From Prochlorococcus sp. AG-402-B19 (GTDB lineage: Bacteria > Cyanobacteriota > Cyanobacteriia > PCC-6307 > Cyanobiaceae), in contig QCHM01000002.1 of NCBI GenBank assembly GCA_003279615.1, positions 62,001 to 126,000 of the forward strand: a stretch of DNA of 64,000 nucleotides. The letters are read 5' to 3'. Below the pieces are notes generated by a model. The model was not told the DNA's origin. It was given only the letters and a program-made list of their open reading frames with translations, and searched no databases. The translations under genes were made by a program, and so were the position numbers. Every line of letters begins with the position of its first letter. Position 1 is the stretch's first letter. Shown in pieces: positions 36,902 to 47,525 of the stretch.

Positions 36902-39697
36902 TTAGTTATCTATTAAAAAAAGAAGTTTTTTAGATTCATCATCCTTGGTTTCAACCCTTATTGATTTAGCCCCTTCAAAAGCCTCCTCTAAAATTTGTGT
37001 TGCCAGTGGGTTTTCCAACCTTCTTCGAATCACTCTTCTTAGAGGCCTGGCTCCATATTCAGGTTCATAGCCTTCATCAGCAAGAGTTTTAATGGTGGTT
37101 TCGTCAACAAAGAGATCTATCCCTTGGTGTTTTAAAAGTTTCTTTAATTCATCAAGTTGAAGTCGAACTATTTGTTCTAAATTTTCTGGTTTTAATGGCC
37201 TAAATCGTATTACCTCATCAATGCGATTCAAAAATTCTGGTCGAAAATGTTTTGTTAAGGCTTCATTGATTTGTTGATCTAACTCTTGTTCAAGCGCACT
37301 TTTATTTGAACTTTCGTTTTGAACTTGAAGCGAATTCTTTAAGATTGCTTTGCTTGCAAGGTTACTCGTCATAACAATGACTGTATTTCGAAAATCTACC
37401 GTGCGACCTTGAGAATCAGTTAGTCGTCCGTCATCTAATACCTGAAGAAGGATATTAAAGACTTCTGGATGAGCTTTTTCAATTTCATCAAGCAACAACA
37501 CTGCATAAGGCCTTTTCCTTATTGCTTCCGTTAATTGCCCACCTTCTTCGTAACCGACATACCCAGGAGGCGCCCCTAAAAGTCTTGAAACAGCATTTCT
37601 CTCCATATATTCACTCATATCCAGTCTCAATAAAGCGTCCTCTTCATCAAATAAAGAACTGGCCAATGATTTAGCAAGTTCCGTTTTCCCCACTCCTGTA
37701 GGGCCAAGGAAAAGAAATGAACCTATGGGTCTTCTAACGTCCTGCATCCCAGCCCTGGCTCTGCGAATGGCTGCTGCGACTGCTTGAACTGCATTGGATT
37801 GGCCAATAACTTTTGTTTCTAAGTCTTGCTCTAAATTTAAAAGTTTTTGTCTTTCACCAGACAAAACTTTTCTAACAGGTATACCTGTCCATCTAGAGAC
37901 AACATCGGCTATGTCTTCTGGATCAACTTGATCTTTTATCAAGAAATTACCCTGTAGATTATCTTTTTGAATAGAAACGTCTATTTCTTCTATGCTTTCT
38001 TGTAATGGATAAAGCTGTTCATATTGAAGTCTTTCTGCTTCTTCAATGTCACCAGCCTGTTCGGCTACTCTGATTGAATTTGTTAATTCTTCAGACCTTA
38101 CTTTTAATTCTTGTAATTCATTAGATTTATCGAGATGATCTTGCCATTGTTGCTTAATGCTTTCTAGTTCAATTAGTAGTGAATTTTTCTCTTCTTTGAG
38201 ATTAGTTATGGCTTCTGATGATATTTCGTTATTGCTATTGATGATTAATGACTGCAAATGATCAATCTGAGATTCTTTTTCTTCTATGATTTTTGGATTT
38301 AATGACGATTCGATTTTTACTTGAGCTGATGCTTCGTCAATCAAGTCAATGGCTTTGTCAGGTAGGCATCTATCACTTATATATCTATGAGCCAAACGAT
38401 TAGCTGTGATTAGAGCTTGATCAGTAATGGTTACACCGTGATGGAACTCATAGCTTTCTCTAATTCCTTTTAAAATCTCAAGGCTTAAATCTAAGCTGGG
38501 CTCTTTTATAGATACTTGCTGGAATCGTCTATCTAATGCAAGATCTTTTTCGATGGTACGTCTATAATTTTCTGGGGTTGTTGCTCCAATACAACGTAAA
38601 TCTCCACTGGCTAATAAAGGTTTTAATAGGCTGCCAGCATCTGTGTTTGATCTTTCTTTGCTTACAATTGTATGTAATTCGTCTATAAATAAAATTACTC
38701 CTTTTTTGCTATGACTAACTTCAGTTAATAATGATCTAAAGCGCTCTTCAAACTGACCTCGAAATTTTGCTCCAGCTATTAATGCGCCTATATCAAGTGA
38801 AATTAGTTTGAAACCTTGAAGAGACTCAGGAAGTTCGTTATCTATCAGCTTTTGAGCTAATAACTCTGCTATTGCTGTTTTGCCAACACCAGGAGCTCCG
38901 ATCAGTACGGGATTGTTTTTTCCTCTTCGGGATAAAACTTTTATGATTGCTTTTATTTCAGGTTCTCGGCCGATCACAGGGTCTAATTTTCCAGCTTCAG
39001 CTTCGGCTGTAAGGTCTTTACAATATAAATCTAGTGAACTTGGAGTTTCATTAAGGCTTAAAGGTTCTTGTTTTGAGTTAATCTCTCCCTTACTTATGAG
39101 AGTAGATGGTTCAGAGTTTAAATTTTTTGAAGTAGGTTCGGATGAAATATAAGATTTTGACTCTTTTTCAGGTCTCCCTTTTATCTGTTTAGCTGTATTT
39201 CTTTTTGATTGTGTGAATGATTTAGGTGCGGGTAGACGTCTTAATTCTGCTTCAAGAATTTCACTTGGCAGACCTGCTTGATCAAAAAGATCTTCTCCTA
39301 AGCGATTATCTCTACCTATTGCGATGAGTATGTGAGAAATTTCTATTTGATTTGATCCCCAGCGAGAGCAAAACTCATCAGCAGTTTCAAGAAGATTTTC
39401 TAAATCTTCACCAACAAATAAATCTGATTGATTATTAATTGGTAATTCGGCAAGAAAATTTTCTAAAATATCATTCACTTCTTCATGATTTATAGGTAAG
39501 GGATTGGTATATTTCTGAAATTTTTTATTTCTAAAAAGTACTTGAATAAGATGTTCAACATCTAAATTATGATGTCTCCATCGTCTGGCTGATTGTTCCG
39601 CTATTAATAAAAGATTCCAAGCTTCATCGCTAAAAGAATCTGGTTCCGTAGTTAGACTTCCACTAATTTTTGATGAATTTTTATTCAAAGTGGTCAT
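36902..39697 (-). CDS. clpB2: ClpB-type disaggregase (second cyanobacterial paralogue)
   Basis: This AAA+ chaperone is expected to thread aggregated proteins with DnaK. The 931-residue protein has an N-terminal Clp repeat domain (residues about 20-160), AAA-1 with Walker A GAPGVGKTA and LFIDELHT, a coiled-coil middle domain (about 450-580, QSLIINSNNEISSEA onwards), AAA-2 with GPTGVGKTELAK and LLLDEIEKAHPEVF, and a C-terminal sensor-2 GARPLRRVIRRRLENPLA. It lacks the ClpP-binding tripeptide loop, as expected of ClpB. A low-complexity linker at about 165-230 makes it longer than a normal ClpB. It is immediately upstream of secE-nusG. Confidence 0.88.
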   Translation of the reverse strand: MTTLNKNSSKISGSLTTEPDSFSDEAWNLLLIAEQSARRWRHHNLDVEHLIQVLFRNKKFQKYTNPLPINHEEVNDILENFLAELPINNQSDLFVGEDLENLLETADEFCSRWGSNQIEISHILIAIGRDNRLGEDLFDQAGLPSEILEAELRRLPAPKSFTQSKRNTAKQIKGRPEKESKSYISSEPTSKNLNSEPSTLISKGEINSKQEPLSLNETPSSLDLYCKDLTAEAEAGKLDPVIGREPEIKAIIKVLSRRGKNNPVLIGAPGVGKTAIAELLAQKLIDNELPESLQGFKLISLDIGALIAGAKFRGQFEERFRSLLTEVSHSKKGVILFIDELHTIVSKERSNTDAGSLLKPLLASGDLRCIGATTPENYRRTIEKDLALDRRFQQVSIKEPSLDLSLEILKGIRESYEFHHGVTITDQALITANRLAHRYISDRCLPDKAIDLIDEASAQVKIESSLNPKIIEEKESQIDHLQSLIINSNNEISSEAITNLKEEKNSLLIELESIKQQWQDHLDKSNELQELKVRSEELTNSIRVAEQAGDIEEAERLQYEQLYPLQESIEEIDVSIQKDNLQGNFLIKDQVDPEDIADVVSRWTGIPVRKVLSGERQKLLNLEQDLETKVIGQSNAVQAVAAAIRRARAGMQDVRRPIGSFLFLGPTGVGKTELAKSLASSLFDEEDALLRLDMSEYMERNAVSRLLGAPPGYVGYEEGGQLTEAIRKRPYAVLLLDEIEKAHPEVFNILLQVLDDGRLTDSQGRTVDFRNTVIVMTSNLASKAILKNSLQVQNESSNKSALEQELDQQINEALTKHFRPEFLNRIDEVIRFRPLKPENLEQIVRLQLDELKKLLKHQGIDLFVDETTIKTLADEGYEPEYGARPLRRVIRRRLENPLATQILEEAFEGAKSIRVETKDDESKKLLFLIDN

Positions 39698-39822
39698 GTG
39701 AAGGCTGAATTTAGGTTGAGTGGTTTTGAGTGATATGTGTATTTTTTTAAGACAAATTCGCTTAATTAGGTCTTGGAAAGCAAGCTAGATTAACAATTGA
39801 GGAACATATGGGAATAATGTAG

Positions 39823-41154
<1,332 letters not shown>

Positions 41155-41165
41155 GAAAAACTAAG

Positions 41166-42848
41166 CTAGTTTTGGCTTTTTCTTCTTCCTTGAAAATTAT
41201 CTAAACGGGTTTCACTTCTCATTTTAAATTGTAATTTAATCCAGCTGACAGCTATAGGAAATCCTAAAATTATTGGTATGAAGAATAAAAAGGGTTTATT
41301 AGTTGAGGCGAGTAAAGCTGATGATATTGCAAGTGATCCAAGCAGCACAGAATTCCCTAATGTTTTTTGAGCATTGATCATTCTTCTCAACTGTCTGTCT
41401 GATTCACCCATTCGCACTTGAAGTTGTAAATCTCCTTGTTCCAATCTCTCTAGGTTTTCATCAAGTCTTTTTGGTAAACCAACTGCTTTAGTTCCTATTT
41501 CAGTAACTTGTCGACCTAATTCATTCAGTAAGTCATTAGACTCTGGATTTTTTGATGTCATTAGTGGAAGTAGGAAAGGTTTTGCTATGGCGATTAAATT
41601 AAATTCGGGATCTAAAAATCTTCCGACCCCTTCAAAAGTTGATAGTGCTCTAAAGATAAATATCAACTCAATTGGTATTCTAAAGGGTTTGCCAAAAGCT
41701 AGTTCGGATAGATCCCCAGAGAGCTTTTCTATAATTTGGGAGTCAAAAGGAGGAGTTAGAGCCTCCGTTAACATTATTCTGATTAGTCTTCTTACTGGAC
41801 CTATTTCAATATCTGCCTCTAATAATCCAGCAATTTGAAGCTCTTTAACTAGCCCACTGACATCTCTTAGGGCTGCTGCTTTGATCATTGAATTAAGTCT
41901 GCCTCTGATTCGCTCAGAGACAAAACCCATCATTCCAAAATCGTAATAAATTAGAGAGCCATTCATAGAAACAGCTAGGTTTCCTGGATGGGGATCAGCA
42001 TGAAAAAAACCATAGTTAACTAATTGTTTCAAGTAACTTGTGGCACCAATTTTTGCTATTGATGATGTATCGATTCCATTTTTTTCTAGGGTTTTAATAT
42101 CATTAATCTTTATACCTGGTATATATTCAAGACATAAGACTTTGCTGGAACTTAAATCCCAGAAAACACTTGGAATTAAAATATCTGAATCATCGAGAAA
42201 TTGTTGTTTAAATCGTGCAGCATACTGAGCTTCAATTCTAAAGTCTAATTCTCTAATTAATACTCTCTTACATTCTTTTGCTATTCCTATCCAATCTTTT
42301 CCCTGACTAAGACTTTTATTTTTTTGAACTAATCTTGCGACTTGATTCATTACATCTAGGTCAAGTCTAAAAAATTTTTCAATACCTGGTCTTTGTACTT
42401 TAAAGATAACATTCTTACCATTAATTAACTGTGCTTTATGCACTTGAGCAAGTGATGCAGAACCTATTGGATTTGAATCTATATTTATAATTTTTTCATA
42501 TGTACTACCAAGCTCAAATAATAAAATTTCTTTTATCTTTTTAAATTCAAAAGGTGGTACCCTATCTTGTAGAGAAGTAAGTTCATTTACCCATAATGCA
42601 GGAATAATATCAGCTCTCGCAGATAAAAGTTGTCCTAATTTTATAAAAGCTGATCCTAAACCAATTAATTCTTTTGTAAGCCACTTTGCTCTTTTAACCT
42701 GTCTTCTTTCTCTTCGTTTTACGTTATACCCTTTGAAATAAGTCCATTTTTTAGAATCAAGCCATAAGCAGAATAAAAGAGATAATAAAGTTTTCCATAT
42801 TCTCAAGGCTCTTCCTAACTTTTGTAATTGGTCAACTAAAAATATCAA
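41166..42848 (-). CDS. ABC1/UbiB/AarF-family atypical kinase
   Basis: Proteins of this family bind ATP and affect prenylquinone metabolism or membrane stress in plastids and cyanobacteria. The 560-residue protein has KxGQ-type LGSAFIKLGQLLSAR (about 65-80), the Ala-rich loop SNPIGSASLAQVHKA, VIFKVQRPGI with the lysine, FFHADPHPGNLAV and the metal site YYDFGMMG. Two membrane helices occur near the C-terminus (about 490-535). Its start overlaps the upstream coiled-coil gene by 4 bp (ATGA). The substrate is unknown. Confidence 0.88.
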   Translation of the reverse strand: MIFLVDQLQKLGRALRIWKTLLSLLFCLWLDSKKWTYFKGYNVKRRERRQVKRAKWLTKELIGLGSAFIKLGQLLSARADIIPALWVNELTSLQDRVPPFEFKKIKEILLFELGSTYEKIINIDSNPIGSASLAQVHKAQLINGKNVIFKVQRPGIEKFFRLDLDVMNQVARLVQKNKSLSQGKDWIGIAKECKRVLIRELDFRIEAQYAARFKQQFLDDSDILIPSVFWDLSSSKVLCLEYIPGIKINDIKTLEKNGIDTSSIAKIGATSYLKQLVNYGFFHADPHPGNLAVSMNGSLIYYDFGMMGFVSERIRGRLNSMIKAAALRDVSGLVKELQIAGLLEADIEIGPVRRLIRIMLTEALTPPFDSQIIEKLSGDLSELAFGKPFRIPIELIFIFRALSTFEGVGRFLDPEFNLIAIAKPFLLPLMTSKNPESNDLLNELGRQVTEIGTKAVGLPKRLDENLERLEQGDLQLQVRMGESDRQLRRMINAQKTLGNSVLLGSLAISSALLASTNKPFLFFIPIILGFPIAVSWIKLQFKMRSETRLDNFQGRRKSQN

Positions 42849-43168
42849 TTTTTTTCCTCAATGCTTTTATTAATTTCAATGACTTTGGATCTAAGTTTGT
42901 CAATCTGAGCTTGAAGTAGATCTTCTTTTGTTGATTGATGATTGGGATTTTTTTCTTTTGATGTATCTGTTTCTTTTTCAAGACGCTGTGATTCTTTCAT
43001 GACCTCCTCTTTGAAGATAGACCATTCATCTTGCAGTTTCTGAGGTATTTCTTCTGCGATTTCGGAGAATTCTTGAGCAGAATTTATAAGTTTCTCTGTT
43101 ATTCGAGCATTTATTCTGTTTATAGCTGCTTTAAGCAGTCTTTCTGAGTCGCTCAAGAATCTAATCAA
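42845..43168 (-). CDS. Small coiled-coil protein of unknown function
   Basis: I do not recognise this 107-residue protein. It is highly charged (many Lys and Glu), lacks cysteines and membrane segments, and shows heptad-like runs at residues 1-60 and 80-105 (KEDLLQAQIDKLRSKVIEIN), so two coiled-coil helices separated by a polar linker are likely. Its stop overlaps the start of the ABC1 kinase gene by 4 bp, indicating coupled translation and a possible shared role. The coding quality is good, but no function can be assigned. Confidence 0.75.
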   Translation of the reverse strand: MIRFLSDSERLLKAAINRINARITEKLINSAQEFSEIAEEIPQKLQDEWSIFKEEVMKESQRLEKETDTSKEKNPNHQSTKEDLLQAQIDKLRSKVIEINKSIEEKN

Positions 43169-43536
43169 TCAGATTCTATTTTATAAGATTTAGGTTTTTT
43201 TGTGTTCTCTTGAGTTCTCATAAGATAATTCAACGTTTCTTTTGAGAAAAAATGTTGATTATTTTAAAATTCGAGTTTTTTAGGTTTTTCCTCTCACTTT
43301 CTAGTATTTTTTTGTCTTTAGATTGAAACTAGGTGTAGGCAAATTCGCCCTTAATCAATTAAATCTATTTAGAAACTTGTGCGTAATGACTCAACCTAGA
43401 TAATTTTCATTAGAGTTGAACTAAACAAACATTTGATTTGATTTGGGTTTAAAGTTTAATCTATAAATTCAAGTTAATTCAACGAATTCATTCTTTTTCT
43501 CGAAAGAGAACAAAACTTACCTAAGAGAATTTTCCA
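43169..43536. other. Divergent spacer upstream of the flavoprotein gene
   Basis: This 368-bp AT-rich spacer lies between the coiled-coil gene (minus) and the thioredoxin-reductase-like gene (plus). Nothing coding is supported; a 24-residue frame at 43252-43326 is dominated by Leu, Phe and Ser from AT-rich codons. A small stem at 43497-43510 (TTCTC and GAGAA around GAAA) sits in the leader of the flavoprotein gene. I see no tRNA or repeat. Confidence 0.45.
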
Positions 43537-44493
43537 TTGGAAACCATTGAAACTGATGTTGTCATAGTTGGTGGTGGGCCTGCTGGTTGCAGTTGTGCAC
43601 TTTACACCTCTCGAGCAGACCTAAAGACGGTAATACTAGATAAGAATCCTGATGTAGGCGCTTTAGCGATAACTCATCAAATTGCTAATTATCCAGGAGT
43701 CTCTAGTGAAATGAGTGGAGAGGCTTTATTGAAATTGATGAGAGATCAAGCTACTCAATATGGGGCCGACTATCGAAGAGCTCAAGTTTTTGGCATTGAT
43801 GCTACTAGTGACTGGAAAACTATTTATACTCCTGAAGGAACTTTTAAAGCAAAAGCACTTGTAGTTGCAAGCGGTGCAATGGGTAGACCTGCATCCTTTA
43901 AAGGCGAGGCCGAATTCTTGGGTAGAGGAGTTAGCTATTGTGCGACCTGTGATGGAGCTTTTTATCGAGATCGTGAAGTTGCCGTAGTTGGTATTAACAA
44001 AGAGGCAATAGAAGAAGCAAATGTTCTTACAAAATTTGCTTCCAAAGTTCATTGGATTACATCTAATGATCCAAAATCAGATGATCATCATGCACAGGAT
44101 CTTTTATTAAAACCAAATGTGAACCATTGGAGTAAGACGAGGTTGATGCAAATTGAAGGTAACGACTCAGGAGTTACTGGTATTAAGGTAAAGAATCGAT
44201 CAATTGATACTCATCAAGATATTGCGCTTGAAGGAGTTTTTGTTTATATGAGCGGATCAAAGCCTATTACAGATTTTCTTGGAGACCAGGTTGCTTTTAA
44301 GGAGGATGGGGGGGTTCTGGTGGATGACTTTATGTCCACAACAGTTGAAGGGGTTTGGGCTATTGGTGATATTAGAAATACCCCTTTTAAGCAAGCTGTA
44401 GTAGCAGCATCTGATGGATGTATAGCTGCTATGGCAATAGATAGATATTTAAATAGTCGGAAATCAATTCGTGTTGATTGGGTTCACGCTTAA
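43537..44493 (+). CDS. Thioredoxin-reductase-like flavoprotein lacking NADPH-binding motifs
   Basis: The 318-residue protein has the TrxB fold: FAD motif VGGGPAGCS at 11-19, redox-active CATC at 135-138 in SYCATCDGAF, and the C-terminal FAD motif WAIGDIRNTP. The NADPH half is degenerate. Where TrxB has GGGDSA, this has VGINKEA at 151-157, and where TrxB has the HRRxxxR motif, this has HWITSNDPK. So it probably does not use NADPH and may belong to the deeply rooted thioredoxin-reductase-like group of cyanobacteria. The start is TTG 43537; a stop lies 15 bp upstream in frame. It is often annotated simply as trxB. Confidence 0.87.
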   Translation: METIETDVVIVGGGPAGCSCALYTSRADLKTVILDKNPDVGALAITHQIANYPGVSSEMSGEALLKLMRDQATQYGADYRRAQVFGIDATSDWKTIYTPEGTFKAKALVVASGAMGRPASFKGEAEFLGRGVSYCATCDGAFYRDREVAVVGINKEAIEEANVLTKFASKVHWITSNDPKSDDHHAQDLLLKPNVNHWSKTRLMQIEGNDSGVTGIKVKNRSIDTHQDIALEGVFVYMSGSKPITDFLGDQVAFKEDGGVLVDDFMSTTVEGVWAIGDIRNTPFKQAVVAASDGCIAAMAIDRYLNSRKSIRVDWVHA

Positions 44494-44516
44494 GTTAAAC
44501 AATTGAGAATAATTTT

Positions 44517-44798
44517 TTAAAGAGGAGTTGCTTCTGAAACATATGCCACACCCCCGTAATAGCTCAATACAGACTTTATATTTTCTCGTATTTTTTCAAT
44601 TATCTCTTGCTCACAAAAAATAATTACATGTGCATTTGATCCAAATCCTGTAAATTCCATATCTTCGGTTACAATTCTTTCAGGACCTCTTCCAGTTGCA
44701 TGTTTCATAACTGTGTAGCCAGGTACTTCAGCTTTTTCTAATGCTGAGAGAACATCATTTAATTCTCTCTCACTAAAGATTAAATCAAGTCTTTTCAT
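44517..44798 (-). CDS. sbtB: SbtB, PII-like regulator of bicarbonate uptake
   Basis: SbtB is a trimeric PII-like protein that binds adenyl nucleotides and regulates SbtA. The 93-residue product has the PII ferredoxin-like pattern (LDLIFSERELNDVLSALEKA, then VPGYTVMKHATGRG, where a T-loop starts). It directly follows sbtA with a 9-bp gap, which is decisive for the assignment. It ends YVSEATPL, lacking the C-terminal CGPEGC-type loop known from freshwater SbtB. It converges on the flavoprotein gene. Confidence 0.87.
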   Translation of the reverse strand: MKRLDLIFSERELNDVLSALEKAEVPGYTVMKHATGRGPERIVTEDMEFTGFGSNAHVIIFCEQEIIEKIRENIKSVLSYYGGVAYVSEATPL

Positions 44799-44807
44799 TG
44801 AATTTAT

Positions 44808-45803
44808 CTATCCAATTGAGGGGATCATTGTGTTAACTAAGCCCATATATACTGGTATTCCAAAAATGATATTAAAAGGGAAAGTTAACCCAAGAGTGGT
44901 TGAGATGTAATAACTAGGTCTGGCCTCAGGCACAGTCATTCGCATTGCAGTTGGCACAGCCAAATACGAAGCACTAGCACATAGAACAACAAAGAGTAGC
45001 GCGTTTCCTGGATCTAGATTTAGGAATCTAGCTACTACTGACCCAAGTACTGCATTCACTATGGGCATAAATATAGAAAACATTATGAGAAAAGCACCTG
45101 TTTTATTAAGACGGGCTAGCCTTTGTGCTGCCACAATTCCCATATCTAGCAAAAAGAAACACTCAGCTCCGTAAAAAAGGTCGCCAGTAAATGGCTCCAT
45201 TTTTTTAATGTCAGAGGGATCAAAAGCTGAGGTTAAAAAACCTATAAGGAGGCTTCCAAGTAATAAATAAACTGAACCATTAAGCATCGACTCATGAAGA
45301 ATTGATCCCCATTTCATTTTTCTTTTGATGGGCCTATCTTTTGATGCTCCAAACTTGACCAAAAGAAGACCAATAATTATTGCTGGCGACTCCATAAGAG
45401 CTAAAGCTGCAACCATGAAACCATCAAAAGGTATGTTTTGACTTTCGAGAAAACTTTCAGCGGTTATAAATGTCACCGCACTAATTGATCCATATGCTGC
45501 AGATATTGCTGCGGCATTAAAAACGTCGAATTTAAATCTCAGTACTACAAAGCAAATAAGTGGGATTAAAAGAGACATTAATATTGCAGCCATAACAGTA
45601 GGAAGTACTGGATAACTGAAGCCACTTTTCTGAAGTTCAATGCCTCCTTTGAAACCTATTGCTAGTAAAAGATATAAAGAAAATAATTTAGGCAGAGGAG
45701 CTGGGATCTCAAAATCAGACTTTAATGCATATGCGATTGCACCCAAAAAGAAAAAAAGTATTGGAGGGCTTAAAGCATTCTGGATAAAAAGGTTATGTCC
45801 CAT
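44808..45803 (-). CDS. sbtA: Sodium-dependent bicarbonate transporter SbtA
   Basis: SbtA is a high-affinity sodium-dependent bicarbonate importer of the plasma membrane. The 331-residue protein consists of about ten hydrophobic segments in two similar halves, starting LSPPILFFFLGAIAYALKSD and including KLFSLYLLLAIGFKGG and ISAAYGSISAVTF. It is shorter than freshwater SbtA (about 370 residues), mainly in the central cytoplasmic linker, which here is RPIKRKMKW. bicA lies upstream and sbtB downstream on the same strand, so an operon with its regulator is likely. Confidence 0.9.
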   Translation of the reverse strand: MGHNLFIQNALSPPILFFFLGAIAYALKSDFEIPAPLPKLFSLYLLLAIGFKGGIELQKSGFSYPVLPTVMAAILMSLLIPLICFVVLRFKFDVFNAAAISAAYGSISAVTFITAESFLESQNIPFDGFMVAALALMESPAIIIGLLLVKFGASKDRPIKRKMKWGSILHESMLNGSVYLLLGSLLIGFLTSAFDPSDIKKMEPFTGDLFYGAECFFLLDMGIVAAQRLARLNKTGAFLIMFSIFMPIVNAVLGSVVARFLNLDPGNALLFVVLCASASYLAVPTAMRMTVPEARPSYYISTTLGLTFPFNIIFGIPVYMGLVNTMIPSIG

Positions 45804-45845
45804 TTCTTGTTATTTGTTAAAGCAAATAAGATAAAAAATTTGTTA

Positions 45846-47525
45846 TTAACCATTGAGGCTGTCTATGGCAGCTGTAAGGGCCTCTTTTCTTGTACCAATA
45901 ACATCAACCCCAAATTTAGCCAGCCTGTCTTTTACTCTTCCAGTAGCACCAGCAACAAATGCTTTTCTTGAATTGTTTAACGCCTCCTGTACCATATCTT
46001 CTATGGCAAGAGTTGCAGTTACTCCAAGTCTAGGAACATCAGTTATATCAAGGATGAGAACCTTATAGTTTCTTACTAGCATCATTCTTTCGGTAATTCC
46101 TTTTGCAGCTCCAAAACTAAGCGGTCCTTTTAATCTGAATAACATTACTTCCCCTGCACAGCGATCTAAAAGTGCTTTTTCATCTGAGGGGAGTTGTGCA
46201 TTTGCGGCATTATTATTGGATGCTGAATCAATTGGATTATCTGCTTCCATTCCCTCCAATTGCGTCTCAGTAATGGAATCGATGGTGAGCATATTTGCAA
46301 TGAATACTCCAACAAGTACAGCCCATATCAAATCCCAAAAGACTGTCATAAGAAGCACTCCATACATCACGCTTGCAGTCTTAAGCGAAAGTCGATGAGC
46401 TCTTAATAAAAATCCCCAATCAATAATATCTAACCCAACTTTTATTAGTATTCCTGCAAGCAGAGCAGTTGGTATTTGTTCTGCTGCTCCTCCAGCTCCT
46501 AATAAAACAATTAAAAGTACAATTGAATGCACCATCCCTGATAAAGGAGTTGATCCACCAGATTTAACATTTATGACTGTTCTCATGGTCGCACCAGCAC
46601 CTGGAAGGCCTGAAAATAATCCAGCTACAGCATTTCCTATTCCTTGTCCAATTAATTCTCGATCAGAATTGTGACGAGTTTCAGATATGTTATCTGCGAC
46701 AAGAGAAGTTAGTAATGAGTCAATTGCTCCTAAAACAGCAAGTACAAGTCCTGCTTTTAAAATTACTGGGAAATATTGGTTAATTGTATATAGTCCAGAA
46801 GGAATACTAAGGGAAGGGAGGCCTTCAGGAATAGGACCAGGAGTTCCTATTCTGTCAAGACCACTATCTTTAAATAAAAGAGATATTGGAGTAACTACTA
46901 ACAATGCTAGAAGCGGAGAAGGAACCCATTGACTTATTTTTCTTGGTGTTAGAAAAACGATTGCCAGTGTCATTACAGCTACAGAAATAGCAGCTCCATT
47001 TGGCTCGAAATTTGAAGCTACTTGTGAGAGTGATGAAAGTACTCCACCTTGGGTTTTTATTCCTAGAAGAGGTCCAATCTGAAGAGCTATAATTATCACA
47101 CCAATTCCAGACATAAAGCCTGAAACAACTGAGTAAGGAACAAGAGTTATATACTTACCTAGTCTTAAAATCCCAAATAATATTTGAAACAAGCCTCCAA
47201 ACACTACTGATGCCATTACAAATGGCAAAATTTGTTCAATTGATAAGTCTTTAGGTACTCCTGCTGCTGCAAGACCAGCTATAACTCCAGCAACAGTTAC
47301 GCTCATTGGCCCAGTGGGACCACTTACTTGAGCAGGTGTTCCTCCAAATAATGCCGCGAGGAAACCAACGACTACTGCTCCATAAAGACCATAAATAGCG
47401 CCACCGGGGCCAAGAGCAGCGTTACCAAACGCTAGAGCTAGTGGCAGAGCTACAACTGCAGCTGTTAAGCCGCCTAAAACATCACCTCTAATATTTTTTA
47501 GGTGAAAGCCATTAATTAACGCCAA
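45846..47525 (-). CDS. bicA: SulP-family bicarbonate transporter, BicA-like
   Basis: The 559-residue protein has about twelve to fourteen membrane segments with the SulP sequence GDVLGGLTAAVVALPLALAF at the start, SGPTGPMSVTVAGV and GSTPLSGMVHS. A C-terminal STAS domain is present (VLILDITDVPRLGVTATLAIEDM region, about residues 480-555). The family includes sulfate transporters, but similarity to BicA and position directly upstream of sbtA-sbtB (42 bp) support bicarbonate. BicA is a lower-affinity, higher-flux sodium-dependent importer. It is divergent from the DnaJ-like gene. Confidence 0.87.
   Translation of the reverse strand: MALINGFHLKNIRGDVLGGLTAAVVALPLALAFGNAALGPGGAIYGLYGAVVVGFLAALFGGTPAQVSGPTGPMSVTVAGVIAGLAAAGVPKDLSIEQILPFVMASVVFGGLFQILFGILRLGKYITLVPYSVVSGFMSGIGVIIIALQIGPLLGIKTQGGVLSSLSQVASNFEPNGAAISVAVMTLAIVFLTPRKISQWVPSPLLALLVVTPISLLFKDSGLDRIGTPGPIPEGLPSLSIPSGLYTINQYFPVILKAGLVLAVLGAIDSLLTSLVADNISETRHNSDRELIGQGIGNAVAGLFSGLPGAGATMRTVINVKSGGSTPLSGMVHSIVLLIVLLGAGGAAEQIPTALLAGILIKVGLDIIDWGFLLRAHRLSLKTASVMYGVLLMTVFWDLIWAVLVGVFIANMLTIDSITETQLEGMEADNPIDSASNNNAANAQLPSDEKALLDRCAGEVMLFRLKGPLSFGAAKGITERMMLVRNYKVLILDITDVPRLGVTATLAIEDMVQEALNNSRKAFVAGATGRVKDRLAKFGVDVIGTRKEALTAAIDSLNG

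Noticed and set aside
43252-43326. 24-residue Leu/Phe/Ser-rich frame upstream of the flavoprotein gene
   Set aside because: T-rich DNA gives such frames by chance; no start signals were seen.
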